A DNA stretch of 64,000 bases, from positions 206,186,347-206,250,346 of the forward strand of contig NC_089495.1 of NCBI RefSeq assembly GCF_036850765.1. The letters run 5' to 3'. This document shows, in pieces, positions 1-10,448 of the stretch (its first letter is position 1; each line of letters starts with the position of its first letter). Source of the stretch: Saccopteryx bilineata (lineage: Eukaryota > Chordata > Mammalia > Chiroptera > Emballonuridae). The notes under the pieces are model-generated. The model searched no databases. It saw nothing but the letters and a program-made list of their open reading frames with translations, and was not told the DNA's origin. Made by a program: the position numbers and the translations under genes.

Positions 1-471
1 GCTTCTCGCTCTCCCTAAGCCACGAGAACGGGAAGACTGGGCATTAGTTAATTCTCTTCTTGCCCTGGTGGCTGGGAAGCTCAGAGTCCAATCCCAGCCC
101 CGTCATTGCTGCCGCTCGCCTGTACGGCCAGCCTGTGGCGCCCCCTTCTTCCCGAGCCGTGGATTGAACGCACGTCTGGCTACGCGGTCGTTCGGGAGCT
201 GCCGTCCAAGTTGGCGAGCCTTCTCCCGTCTTCCCCCGTGGGCTTTCCTCCCGCGAGCTCTTCCTCATGAAGCTACTACCCTTTCTTCTTCTGTTGCTGA
301 CCTTCCTTCCGCCTGGATTCAGGTGCCGGCGTGGGGCGGGCGCCATGGTGCAGAAGCTGCCGTATTGGAGACACGAGGCCAGCTGCCAGCCCAGGCTCTG
401 CTCTGACTCCACTTGCCGGACGACCTCAGACAAACCGCATGCCCTGTCTGGGTTTCAGGTTCCCCTGTAAA

Positions 472-860
472 ATGATGGGGACAGACAGACAGGAAGGGAG
501 AGAGATGAGAAGCATCAACTCAGTTGCAGCTCCTTAGTTGTTCATTGATTGCTTTCTGATATGTGCCTTGACCGGAGGGGGGGGGCACAGCAGACTGAGT
601 GACCACTTGCTCAAGCCAACGACTTTGGGCTTCAAGCCAGCGACCTTGGGCTTCAAGCCAGCGACCCTGGGCTTCAAGCCAGTGACCTTTGGGCTCAAGC
701 CAGTGACCTTTGTACTCAAGCCAGTGACCACGGGGTCATGTCTGTGGTCTCATGCTCAAGCCAGCGACCCTGCGCTCAAGCTGGTGACCTCGGGGTTTCA
801 AACCTGGGTCCTCAGAGTCCCAGGCTGATGCTCTGTCCACTGCACCACCGCCTGGTCAGG
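472..860 (-). mobile_element. tRNA-derived SINE with internal 18-bp expansion
   Basis: Ends on the plus strand with CACCACCGCCTGGTCAGG, the reverse of the CCTGACCAGGYGGTG SINE head. The interior has about six copies of CAAGCCAGYGACCTTGGGC-like units where full copies elsewhere (for example 29286-29630) have two or three. Confidence 0.85.
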
Positions 861-2411
861 CCATTCTAGATTTCTGAGACTGCGTTAGCCTTTGTTGGTA
901 GTTGGGACCAAAGCAGGGAGGGCACCGACTGAAAGATCCTGAGAACCGGGACAGAGATCTGGAAACCAGGGAGGCTCCGTAGAGGGGGAGACCCCGTCCT
1001 CTCCACACTCCCTGTGGTGCCTGAGAGCTGGGCTCCCAGGAGCAGGCGCCAGGCTGAGGCGTGACGGACAGCTCTATCAGCTGGGAAGCCCAGGGAAGCA
1101 TATGCTGCCGCCAAGGTCACTGAAGGGCCTCCATCTGCCACGAGCCACTTGCCAAGCAGCCATCGAGCCGGGGCTGGCCCGCGGTCCCTCAGTGCTCCAC
1201 ACCTCCCCCGCGGCTGTCTGTGGAGGGGCGGCCCCAGCGCTCGGCCGGCGGGGCGGTGGACGGATGGAAACCGGTGTCCCCTTGCTGCCTCTCCCCATAG
1301 GGGGGGCCCGCCAGACACTGCCCTGGAGGGCCCCCCACGGCGGGCAGGCGGCCGGGCAGAAGGTGCCGGGAATTTACCCCTGGGCCTGAGGGAGTACAGC
1401 AAAGACCATCTCTAAAGAAGAGAAAAGAGAGCTCCCTTCGAGAGGGGGAGGTCGTAGCACGACATGCTCAGCCTTCCAGTTGTCCCAGTACATCACCCAT
1501 CCCTCCCTGCACGGCCTTGGCTGGATCCTAGAGAGACGGGCGGGGTCAGGAGGCTGATTCCCGTTGAAAACACGAGGCAGCTGAGACTGCACAAGGTTAA
1601 GGCCCAAGGTCGCCGAGAGGGACCATGTGACGTGACTCGGGGAGCTGAGGGTCTCTCGGCGATGGGCTGGCACGGTACTTGGGCTGGAGACTGGCTTGCG
1701 GCAGCTGTGGGAAGAGCCTGGAACAGTGGTCCTCACCCCGAGGGCCTGTGCTTTGCCCACAGGGCTGGTTCTTGGAGGAACAGGGAGAGACACGCTGGTC
1801 AGGGAGAAGACACGGGAGGGAGGCCTCTTCTAACAGTCCTCCTTGCTGACCCCCCGTTTCGGTGGTGTCTGCTTCGATGGAGGCCTGAGGAGGACAGGGG
1901 GTAGGGGTGGGACCCCCTCACCCCACCGTGCTCCGAGAGTCTCTTAGGAAGATAGATGTTTCCACTTTTATGCATCAAACGGATGACTACCACATGACTC
2001 AGATAGATCTCCTGTGTCACGAGACCTTCAGCATGCAGTAGAAGTGCAGGTGCTCAGGCCCTGGAAGTCCCAAGGTGTGACCTTGAGTGATCCTGCCACC
2101 TCTGCAGCTTCGGGTTTCCCGTGCGTCAGACAAAACAGTCTCTCCCTGGCCTCCCTCCACGGGGAACAGGCGGGAGTCCGACGGGGTGTGCATCTGCAAA
2201 GCCTTCAGGAGGATCAGTCTGTGTCACCTGTCTCCTCCAGGCCGACCCACAGTCGGGAGCCCCGGGGACGTGCCTGAAGTCAGGAACACGAGGGGGGCTG
2301 GTTTCGGTTCCTGTCCTGCCGCAACCTGCTGGGCCATCCTGGGCAATTTCCTTCCCCTCCCTGGACCGTGCCTGTCCCTTTGCAGCTGCTCATTTAGAAT
2401 GTATATTCTAA
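861..2411. other. Non-coding SNPH upstream/intron sequence
   Basis: GC-rich unique sequence with no exon I can support. Frames in it show no family similarity. Human SNPH has 5' non-coding exons spread over tens of kb, so one could lie here unseen. Confidence 0.5.
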
Positions 2412-2522
2412 TGGCCAGTTAGCTCAGTGGTGGAGTGTCAGCCTGGCATGTGGATGGAACTCCTGGGTTCGATTCCTGGTCAGGGTACACAGGAAAAGTG
2501 ACCATCTTCTTCTCACCCCTTC

Positions 2523-2568
<46 letters not shown>

Positions 2569-2794
2569 TCTTCTCCCATAGCCATGGCTTGATTGATTGG
2601 AGCACATCGGCCCTGGGCACTGAGAATGGCTCCCTCTACCTCAGGCACTAAAAATAGTTCGGTTGTGAACATGGCCCCAGATGGGCAGAGCAATGGCCCC
2701 AGACAGGAGTTGCTGGATGGATCTTGGTCAGGGCACATGCAGGAGTCTGTCTCTCTACCTCTCTTACTCTCACTTAAAAACAAACAAACAAAAA
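2412..2794 (+). mobile_element. tRNA-derived SINE (GGCCAGTTAGCTCAG head)
   Basis: A-box-like TTAGCTCAGTGGTGGAG and B-box GGGTTCGATTCC head, a (TC)n tract at 2525-2562, and an A-rich tail of AAAC repeats. Confidence 0.85.
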
Positions 2795-2814
2795 AGCATA
2801 TATTATATAGCTTT

Positions 2815-3560
2815 TAAAAAATATTTTTTATTGAGATGTAACGCCCATACCATAAAATTCACCCTTTCAAAATGTTCAATTCAAGGGTTTTTAGTATGTT
2901 CACAAAGTTGTATCTAACTTGAAAACGTTTATATCAATCCAAAAAACAAAACCATACTGCATACCCATGAAGCCATTTCCTGTTTCTTCTCCCCCCAGCC
3001 CTTGGCAACCGCTCACCTGCCCTTGGTCTCTGTGGGTTCACCTAGTCTGGGTACTCCACATAAACGGAGTCAGACAGTGTGTGGTCTCTGTGTTCGGCTT
3101 CTGTCCTTTTAGCACAGCGTCATCGAGGCTTGGGCCCGTGGCAGTGCGTATCCGGCTCTCTTTACTTTTCATGACTCGACAATATTCCGTGTGACGCGTC
3201 AGCCACGTTTGTTCATCCCTCCATCAATCCGCCGACACCGCCGACGGGCCTTTGGGTGGCTTCCTCCTGTCGGCTCTCGTGAGTGGTGCCGCCTGTGTGA
3301 GTGTTTGTTCGGACCCCCGTCTCCTGTGCCCGGGGGTGGAGAGCAGTAGAATTGCGGGATTGTGTGGTAACTCCGTGGTTAACTTTTGGGGAGCTGCCAG
3401 CCCGCCTGGCACGGCAGCTGCACCACTTTGCATGCCCGCAGGCGATGCAGGAAGGTTCCTGCTTCTTCCCGTTCTCACCTGTTCTTGCCCGTCTTCTCAC
3501 TGTGGCCATCCTCGTGGATGTGAAGTAGTGTCTCATTGTGGGAAATACATATTACACCGG
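2815..3560 (-). mobile_element. Old L1 3' end fragment, GC-shifted
   Basis: TTTTTTATTGAGATGTAACG, CATAAAATTCACCCTTTCAA, TTTTTAGTATGTTCACAAAG, CCAGCCCTTGGCAACCGCTC and AATATTCCGTGTGACGCG follow the common old mammalian L1 3' region in reverse. Many positions that are A/T in the usual sequence are G/C here. Confidence 0.8.
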
Positions 3561-5152
3561 TCTCTAACCTGCAACACCCTTTGAAAAACGCAGTCCTACT
3601 TCGGACCGTCCACATGTAGGGCACACACCAGAGGAGCCTCTTCCGGTGCAGCAGAGACAGAGGCCTGAGCCCACCCCTCTTCGCAGCCCCCGAGGCTGGT
3701 TCTCCGGGCGGCTTCCGGACCACGGGCCTCGATGCCCTCCAAGCCCCGGAATCCGAGTCGGGCCGCCGGGCACTTCCTGGGTAGCAGCCCTCAGTCCCGT
3801 CTGGTTGCCCTGGGAAGCCAGACAGCATTTGCAGCAGTTGTGGAGTCTGCCTTGCCGTTGTGCCGGGGTTGCCACGGTGAGGGGGAGGCATGCGCTGGCT
3901 CTCCTCTGTGGTTCTAGCTCCGAGGACAGCTCTGAGGCAGGAGACAGGAAGCAAGCTGGAGAAATGCCACCAATGGCGCCCCTTCCTCAGTCCAGGAAGA
4001 AAAGTGGTGGGTTTCGCAGACGGTGCAGAGGAACACGGTGTGAAGCCAGCGGGTTTACGGAATAACCCTTGTGGAACTAACCCTCTGAGATCCAGGGTGG
4101 GGCTGGTTGGGAGGCTCCCCAGCCAGCCGGACTCCCCTCTCCCCACTGCTCTCCACATCAGCATTCTAAGGGGCACCAGGCACCCTGCTGTCTGCTGGGT
4201 GGAATATTCTGCATTCTGGTGCTGTCTTGGCAGAGAGCAGACCTCCCCCCACCACCACCACCACCGAGTTCTGTTCCCTTGGTAGCGATGCTCTGCTCTC
4301 CATAGCTGTCAAAGGCCTGAGTCATCAGACACAGAATGTTCCGTTCCCTTGGATGGGTTTTAGGGTAGCTTTCTTTTTTTATTGATGATTAATGCTTTGG
4401 GGGGGGGAAGATAATTTATAGTATAAACAGGGCCTTTCACTTAGTTCGGCTATTAGATTAACCCAAGTACCTGGCTTTCTCCCCCATGACTTGCTGATTG
4501 AGTCAGAGGCCATCATGTCTCTTTGAAGAGAGTGGGGCGTGCCAGTTTTACCACGGTGGAAACTGACACCCAGCACCCCCAGTAATCGAAGGGAGGAAGG
4601 TATCAGCCAGAGGTCCATCGCTTCATTAACAGCCCCAGAATTACAGGACCGGAGGATGTCGGATCCAGAAGCAGCTCTGAGACCTAATCCAACCCCTTGG
4701 TTTATCTCATGTGCCCGTTGAGACCATTGTGTGACTTAACAGTTGTGTTTTGACTACGTTGCTGGTTTTTTTGTTTGTTTGTTTGTTTTTATGAAATCCC
4801 CCAGAGGGTGGTGTTTCAACCCAAGGCATGGCATGCTAAGTGGTCAAGAAAGTAAGTGATGGGAGCAGCCCCAGCATGTGACCTGTGCATGCATGGGGAC
4901 AAGGCACGGGAGGTGCTGCAGGACGGGCAGATAGCCTGTGCAGGGATTTTGGAGCAAAGGACAGGATTTTCCTGGGGGGTCTGCAGGCAGCTGAGAGCAG
5001 GCGGGAAAGGGTCTCGATGAGAGAGCCCTGAACACCAGGACCAAGAGCTTTTACCTGATCTTGACTTAACCGGGGCCTCTGATGAATTTGAAGGAAGTGT
5101 CAGGCCCTCTTCATGGCTCCCGCTGCTGCCCTGACCTGGGCCCTTCTAATTT
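3561..5152. other. Non-coding stretch
   Basis: Unique sequence with a short CACCAC run near 4250 and a GTTT run near 4772. I see no gene. Confidence 0.5.
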
Positions 5153-5168
5153 CTCACCTGGGAGTTTT

Positions 5169-5580
5169 TTTTGTTGTTGTTTTTTTGTGTGTTTTTTTCA
5201 TTTTTCTGAAGCTGGAAACAGGGAGAGACAGTCAGACAGACTCCCGCATGCGCCCGACCGGGATCCACCCGGCACGCCCACCAGGGGCGATGCTCTGCCC
5301 ACCAGGGGGCGATGCTCTGCCCATCCTGGGCGTCGCCATGTTGCGACCAGAGCCACTCTAGCGCCTGGGGCAGAGGCCACAGAGCCATCCCCAGCGCCCG
5401 GGCCATCTTTGCTCCAATGGAGCCTTGGCTGCGGGAGGGGAAGAGAGAGACAGAGAGGAAAGCGCGGCGGAGGGGTGGAGAAGCAAATGGGCGCTTCTCC
5501 TGTGTGCCCTGGCCGGGAATCGAACCCGGGTCCTCCACACGCTAGGCCGACGCTCTACCGCTGAGCCAACCGGCCAGGGC
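5169..5580 (-). mobile_element. tRNA-derived SINE, full length, with CTCF-like motif
   Basis: Flanked by a perfect 16-bp duplication TCACCTGGGAGTTTTT (5153-5168 and 5581-5596). The minus-strand head is CCCTGGCCGGTTGGCTCAGC followed by GGTAGAGCGTCGG and B box GGGTTCGATTCC. It contains CCACCAGGGGGCGATG at 5299-5314 (plus strand), close to the CTCF core. Confidence 0.95.
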
Positions 5581-5811
5581 TCACCTGGGAGTTTTTGATA
5601 ACCTAATTCATCTACCTCCTGCCTCTGTCTTGTTCCTTCTTAGCTGTACTCCACAAAGGCCCCCCATCCTGCCCCACCCAGGGGCTTTCTAAAATGCAAA
5701 AATCTGACTGTATCCCTTGGATCTTTTAAGGCCCTTCTGTAACTCCGTGCTGCCCACAGGACAGGATCCTGGCTTGTGGTAGCTCCAGATGGTCTGGCCC
5801 TGCCTTCTCCT

Positions 5812-6722
5812 GCAGCCCCACCCCACCCCACCCCTGCTGTGACTCCGCCTTCTCCTGCAGCCCCGCCCCTGCTGACTCCGCTTTCTCCTGCAGCCCCATC
5901 CCTTGTGACTCCGCCTTCTCCTGCAGCCCCACCCCTGCTGTGACTCCACCTTCTCCTGCAGCCCCATCCCCACTGTGACTCTGTCTTCTCCTGCAGCCCC
6001 GCCCCTGCTGACTCCGCCTTCTCCTGCAACCCCGTCTTCTCCTGCAGCCCCATCCCCACTATGACTCCGCCTTCTCCTGCAGCCCGACTTTCTCCTGCAG
6101 CCCTGCCTTCTGCAGCTCCACCCCCACTGTGACTCCACCTTCTCCTGCAGCCCCATCCCTGCTGTGACTCCACCTTCTCCTGCAGCTCCATCCCCACTAT
6201 GACTTTGCCTTCTCCTGCAGCCCCGCCTTCTCCTGCAGCCCCATCCCTGCTGTGACTCCACCTTCTCCTGCAGCTTCATCCCCACTATGACTTTGCCTTC
6301 TCCTGCAGCCCCGCCTTCTCCTGCAGCCCCATCCCCACTGTGACTCCGCCTTCTCCTGCAGCCCCGCCCCTGCTGACTCCGCCTTCTCCTGCAGCCCCGC
6401 CCCTGCTGACTCCACCTTCTCCTGCAGCCCCATCCCCACTGTGACTCTGCCTTCTCCTGCAGCCCCACTTTCTCCTGCAGCCCTGCCTTCTGCAGCTCCA
6501 CCCCCACTGTGACTCCGCCTTCTCCTGCAGCTCCATCCCCACTGTGACTCTGCCTTCTCCTGCAGCCCCACCCCTGCTGACTCCGCCTTCTCCTGCAGCC
6601 CCATCCCCACTGTGACTCCGCCTTCTCCTGCAGCCCCGCCCCTGCTGACTCTGCCTTCTCCTGCAGCTCCATCCCCACTATGACTTTGCCTTCTCCTGCT
6701 GCCCTGTCCCTGCTGTGACTCT
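5812..6722 (+). repeat. Minisatellite with CTTCTCCTGCAG in every unit
   Basis: Tandem array of about 25-30 units of 21-35 bp, built on GACTCYRCCTTCTCCTGCAG followed by CCCC(A/G) and CATCCCCACTGT or CCCTGCT variants. Higher-order duplication is visible: the block with CCCACTTTCTCCTGCAG and CCTTCTGCAGCTCC occurs near 6080 and again near 6465. It lies upstream of the SNPH start exon, in the sense orientation. Long minus frames across it (up to about 330 codons) are artefacts of the repeat. Confidence 0.95.
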
Positions 6723-6989
6723 GCCCTCACCAGGCGGCCTAGTTTCCTGAGCAGCTGTGTTGCCAAATCGCTGCCTTTGTGCAGCTGTCTTTCTTCCCCT
6801 TTGATTTCTCTGCCTGGCGAACTCCTATTCATCCCACAATACCCAGTGTCAGTTTCTTTTTTTTGGAGAAGCTCTCCCTGACCTAGTCCTAAGGCCGCCA
6901 TAGATGACACAAATGCATTTCTGTGCTGAAGTTCATAGAACGTGGCTTCTAAAGTACCAGAAGCTCCCATTTCTGGGTGATTGTTCTGT

Positions 6990-7175
6990 GATGGGCACCG
7001 AGCTACACCTGGTGCATGCAGTGTCCCGGGCTGTTCTCATGATAACCCTATGAGGTGCATTCTGACACTGCCCCATGTACAGATGAGGAAGGACGCTCAC
7101 ACTCAGAGAAGCAGCCTGACCTGTCCCGAGGCATGGGGCGGGAAGGTGACAGGGCTGCAGTTTGAGCCCAGATTA
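6990..7175 (+). repeat. MIR fragment
   Basis: ATAACCCTATGAGGTGCATT, ACAGATGAGGAAGGACGCTC and CAGTTTGAGCCCAG follow the MIR core order. Confidence 0.7.
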
Positions 7176-10100
7176 GTTTTGACTGTGTTTCTGCATCTTC
7201 TCTCCCCTGTTCCCTAGACCCCGCTGTACACCCCCCCGGGGACCCCATTGTAGGTCCTCAGGAAATGCTGGGCGTGGGAGGGACTGAGCAAAGGTGGACG
7301 CAGCAGGGTGGCCACAGCCGCTGTGGCAGGAGAGGGAGACGGGGGCAGGAGGAGGGGAGGCCGGGCTGAGAAGGGGCTGGGTTCACTCTGGGGGTGAGGT
7401 GACGAGAGACCATCGTGACCGCCGTGGCCAGCTCCCCACGGCTGAGGGCTTCCTTTCTACCCTCCACTCTAAGTGGCAGGCTCTGGCCACCCCGGGACAG
7501 ACCTGTGGGACTCCAGGCCAGGCAGGCAGCATGGTGACAAATGTCATGGCAACCTGCCTCCTCCCTGGGGCCTAGAAAGGAAGGAGGCACAGAGAGAATC
7601 CAGGCCCCACACCGACACTCCTGAGCAGGATCCTAGAGAGGTGGCTCTCCCTGTGCGCCTGGGTGACTTCTGCCCTCCCACGAGGGACCCCTGCCTATGA
7701 GGTCCCGTCCCCGCAGGGGAAAGGCCACTTCCACCTCCATCCTGAATGAATGGCTGGCTCTGGCCTCCCAGGAGACTGTTGGCTCCATCCAGGTATAGAC
7801 GCAGTCCCCTTCCAACCCCTACCCCCCACCCCCACCCCCGGGCCAGGGAGGAAGGAAGAGGGAGCTCAAGAGGAGGAGACGTTGGGGTTGCCAAGCTAGG
7901 TAGGGGCAGGGACAGCTGCGACAATGCCCTCATTGTACCTAGCCACATGCAGCTCCAAGGCAAACCAGGCATCTTGCCTGCCTCCCAGGACCCAGGCCTA
8001 GAATTCCCCCCAGCCCTTCCTAGCTGAGCTACTTAGCAACACCCACCCAAGCTGGCTCGGACGAGCGAGGCTTGTCCTCAGGTCTGAGTCCTGCCTTCAC
8101 TGACAGGCTCTCCGGATGGCACAGCCTCCTCTTGGCACTTTCCCAAAGGCCAGAGGGAAAGCGTGATGGTGGGAGGAAGCAGGTGAAGCCAGGCTGCCTG
8201 AGGCTAGCTAGCAACTGGGGTCGGCTGGACCTGCAGCCACGCGACCTTGGCCCAAATGTGACAACAGATCCTGCTGGATGTTTGAGGAAATGGGCCAGGG
8301 CACACAGGCGCACTCAGCGTGGTCACCTGGTCACAAAGGATTCAGTCTGTGACAGGTGATCCTGGAAGCCACTGCCCACCCACGAGGAAGGACTGTCATC
8401 ACCCCTGCCCTGCTCTAGCCAGCTGCTCCTCGCCCAGCTCCCCTGTGCTCAGGAGCCAGGTGACCGTCAGCCGCTGGTGGCCTTCCTGACGAGTGTGGGG
8501 GCGCCCTTGTGGCCCCAGCCCCTGCCCCGTGGTTCCCCCTCCAGGGCCTGGCCCTGTCGTTCCAGGAGACCTGGCCTGGGTGATTGGGCACGATGTGTGG
8601 GACACGCTGCCAAGCCCGGCCGGGCAGCTCAGGTGACAGGCGTGTTGTCAGAGGTTCCTGCGCCGGCATCCGACACCTCGGCACAGACAACGGCGGCTGT
8701 GTCCAGGCCCTCCAGGGGGACAGGCCGCATCTGTGTCACGGCCAGGAAACAGGCCACCTGAGTAGCGCCTTTGTGCGCTCAGGAGGCAGCCCCGCCGCTG
8801 GCCGCTGGCCGCTGGCCGGGACCACCAGGCTCCCCCGAGGCCCTGACGTGGGCAGGGGGCGGTGCCCTGGCCCGGGGACTCCAGGGTTGGAGGTCCAGCC
8901 CCTCAGCCTCCCGTGTTGGCTCTGCCACATACTGGGCGTGTGACCTGGGCAAGTCCCTTCCCTCGGGGATCCCTCCTCTGTAAAGGGACTAATCACAGCA
9001 CTTCCTCATAGGGTTGTTGGGAGGAGTCGATGGCGTAATGTACGTAACATGCTTGGCCTGGGGGTCTGGCATTGAGCGGGGCTTGGCGAACGCTTGTTTC
9101 CCAGCATGGGGGCAGGTCTGGGGTACAGTGTGCTCAGCTGAGTCTCCTGCAACCCAGGCTAGTGTCCGTAGTCCCTGCTCTGAGCATGGAAGGAGGTAAC
9201 GGGGGTCTGGAGCTGGCACAGAGTGAGCATGGTGGCTGCAGAGCCCGGGGCCCTCCACCGTGGAGCCCAGGAGCCCCCGGCTGGTGCCCAGTGCGGGCCT
9301 CCTCCTGTAGCCAACCCCCAGCCCGGCATGGGGCTTCGGCCCTCCCTAAACCCTGGAGGGCTGCGCTGGGAGCCCAAACCCCTTCCCAGGAGAGGGGCCT
9401 AGTGACTCCTAGACCGAAGCCAGAAGGCCCAAGTCCCCCTTTCCTCTTGCCAGGAAGGCCGTGGATGGGTCTCTGCAGGCACGGTCACTTTCTACTGGGC
9501 CCAGCGCACCGGGACACCCGCTGGGTGGGCATCTGCTCCCGCCCACCCCAGTCCTCATCTGCCTTGAGCCTGTGCCCCGAGTCCCTGGCGCATGCCCCGG
9601 TCAGCATGCGCCTGTGCGCGGGTGTGTACGGCACGCGTGTGGGAGGGCCAGGCTGCATGTCCGTCCGGCGTGGCCCGCGGGTCCCCCGAGCATGCCCGCT
9701 GAGGCCTGTGCAGCAGGTCTGGGCATGCCGGGGACGCGGTGCCTGTGCATGACCGTGTGTCTCCATGTGTCTTTCTACACCTGTGCTGGCGTGTTGGTCT
9801 GTCTTGTCTCTCCTGTAGACGGGAAGCCCCGAGCCCCGTGCCGACGGGCACTCTGGGAAGGTGACGTCAAGACTAGCCCAGCGTAATTTGGGGTCCCTGG
9901 TCCTGCCCCAGGGACCCTCCAGCCTGCAGCTCCCACCGAGGCGGGAGGACTGACCAGCGCAGGGGTTGGGGCTCGAGGGTCAGGGGTCCAGGGGGCCCGG
10001 CCGGGAGCGTAGAGGACTCGTGCTGCGCTAGCCGGCAGTCAGGAGGCCCTGCCCGATGCCTGCGTGACCGTGGGCAAGGCTTTGGCTGTCTGTGGGGCAC

Positions 10101-10266
10101 GGTCACCCATCTGGACAACACGGGAATGGACTGAGGATTTCTGGCTTCCCTGAGGCCCTGCTGATAATTTTAAGTCAGGTGCCAGGAGCCAGCGGTGGCC
10201 AGACCCCGGCCCGCCGGGCCCTCGCTCAGGCCTGGGTCACCCTGCGGAAGGGTCAGAGGAGAAGCC
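7176..10266. other. SNPH 5' intron/upstream sequence
   Basis: GC- and CpG-rich, with the MIR at 8918 and a CpG-dense patch at 9560-9760. Possible home of an SNPH 5' exon, but no donor/acceptor pair could be validated. Confidence 0.45.
8918..9075 (-). repeat. MIR fragment
   Basis: GTGTGACCTGGGCAAGTCCC, CCTCTGTAAAGGGACTAATC and GGGTTGTTGGGAGGAGTCGA fit a MIR in reverse. Confidence 0.65.
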
Positions 10267-10398
10267 ATGCCGGGCAGCGGCCCCAGCGAGAGGATGACGT
10301 GGCCCGGCCCGGCCCTCCCCGCGGCCCCCCCAACGCGCCCTCTCTCCTCAGCCCCGGGGACACCGCCCATCCCACCCCTCACCCGGACCCGCAGCCTC
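10267..10398 (+). CDS. SNPH: Optional 44-codon N-terminal extension of SNPH
   Basis: An ATG at 10267 (MPGSGPSERM...) is in frame with the standard start and open for exactly 44 codons up to 10399. The human locus is, to my recollection, annotated with 494- and 538-aa forms, which also differ by 44 residues. The extension would give 552 aa here. It is Pro-rich (five to six PP pairs) with no recognisable domain. It requires a transcript that does not use the acceptor at 10350-10351, so the two N-termini would be alternative products. The coding status is inference. Confidence 0.6.
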
Positions 10399-10448
10399 AT
10401 GGCCATGTCCCTGCAGGGCAGTCGACGGGCCTCCGCCGGACCCCGCAG
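10399..10448 (+). CDS. SNPH: SNPH coding exon 1 (start exon)
   Basis: The exon starts with the MAMSLQGSRR codons and ends at a CGCAG|GTGAGT donor; the split Arg codon is completed by the next exon. A good acceptor (a CTCTCTCCTCAG pyrimidine tract ending at 10351) lies 47 nt upstream of the ATG, so the exon probably begins at 10352 in the shorter transcript. A second in-frame ATG upstream is listed separately. The start is chosen because the N-terminus matches syntaphilin family members. Confidence 0.93.

Noticed and set aside
1..471. Possible coding exon near the left edge
   Set aside because: Overlapping frames on both strands and no conserved peptide; only unique GC-rich sequence seen.
5689..6970. 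Minus-strand frames of 185-329 codons with GLQEKAES repeats
   Set aside because: Translations of the minisatellite in three frames. No start context, splice signals or family similarity.
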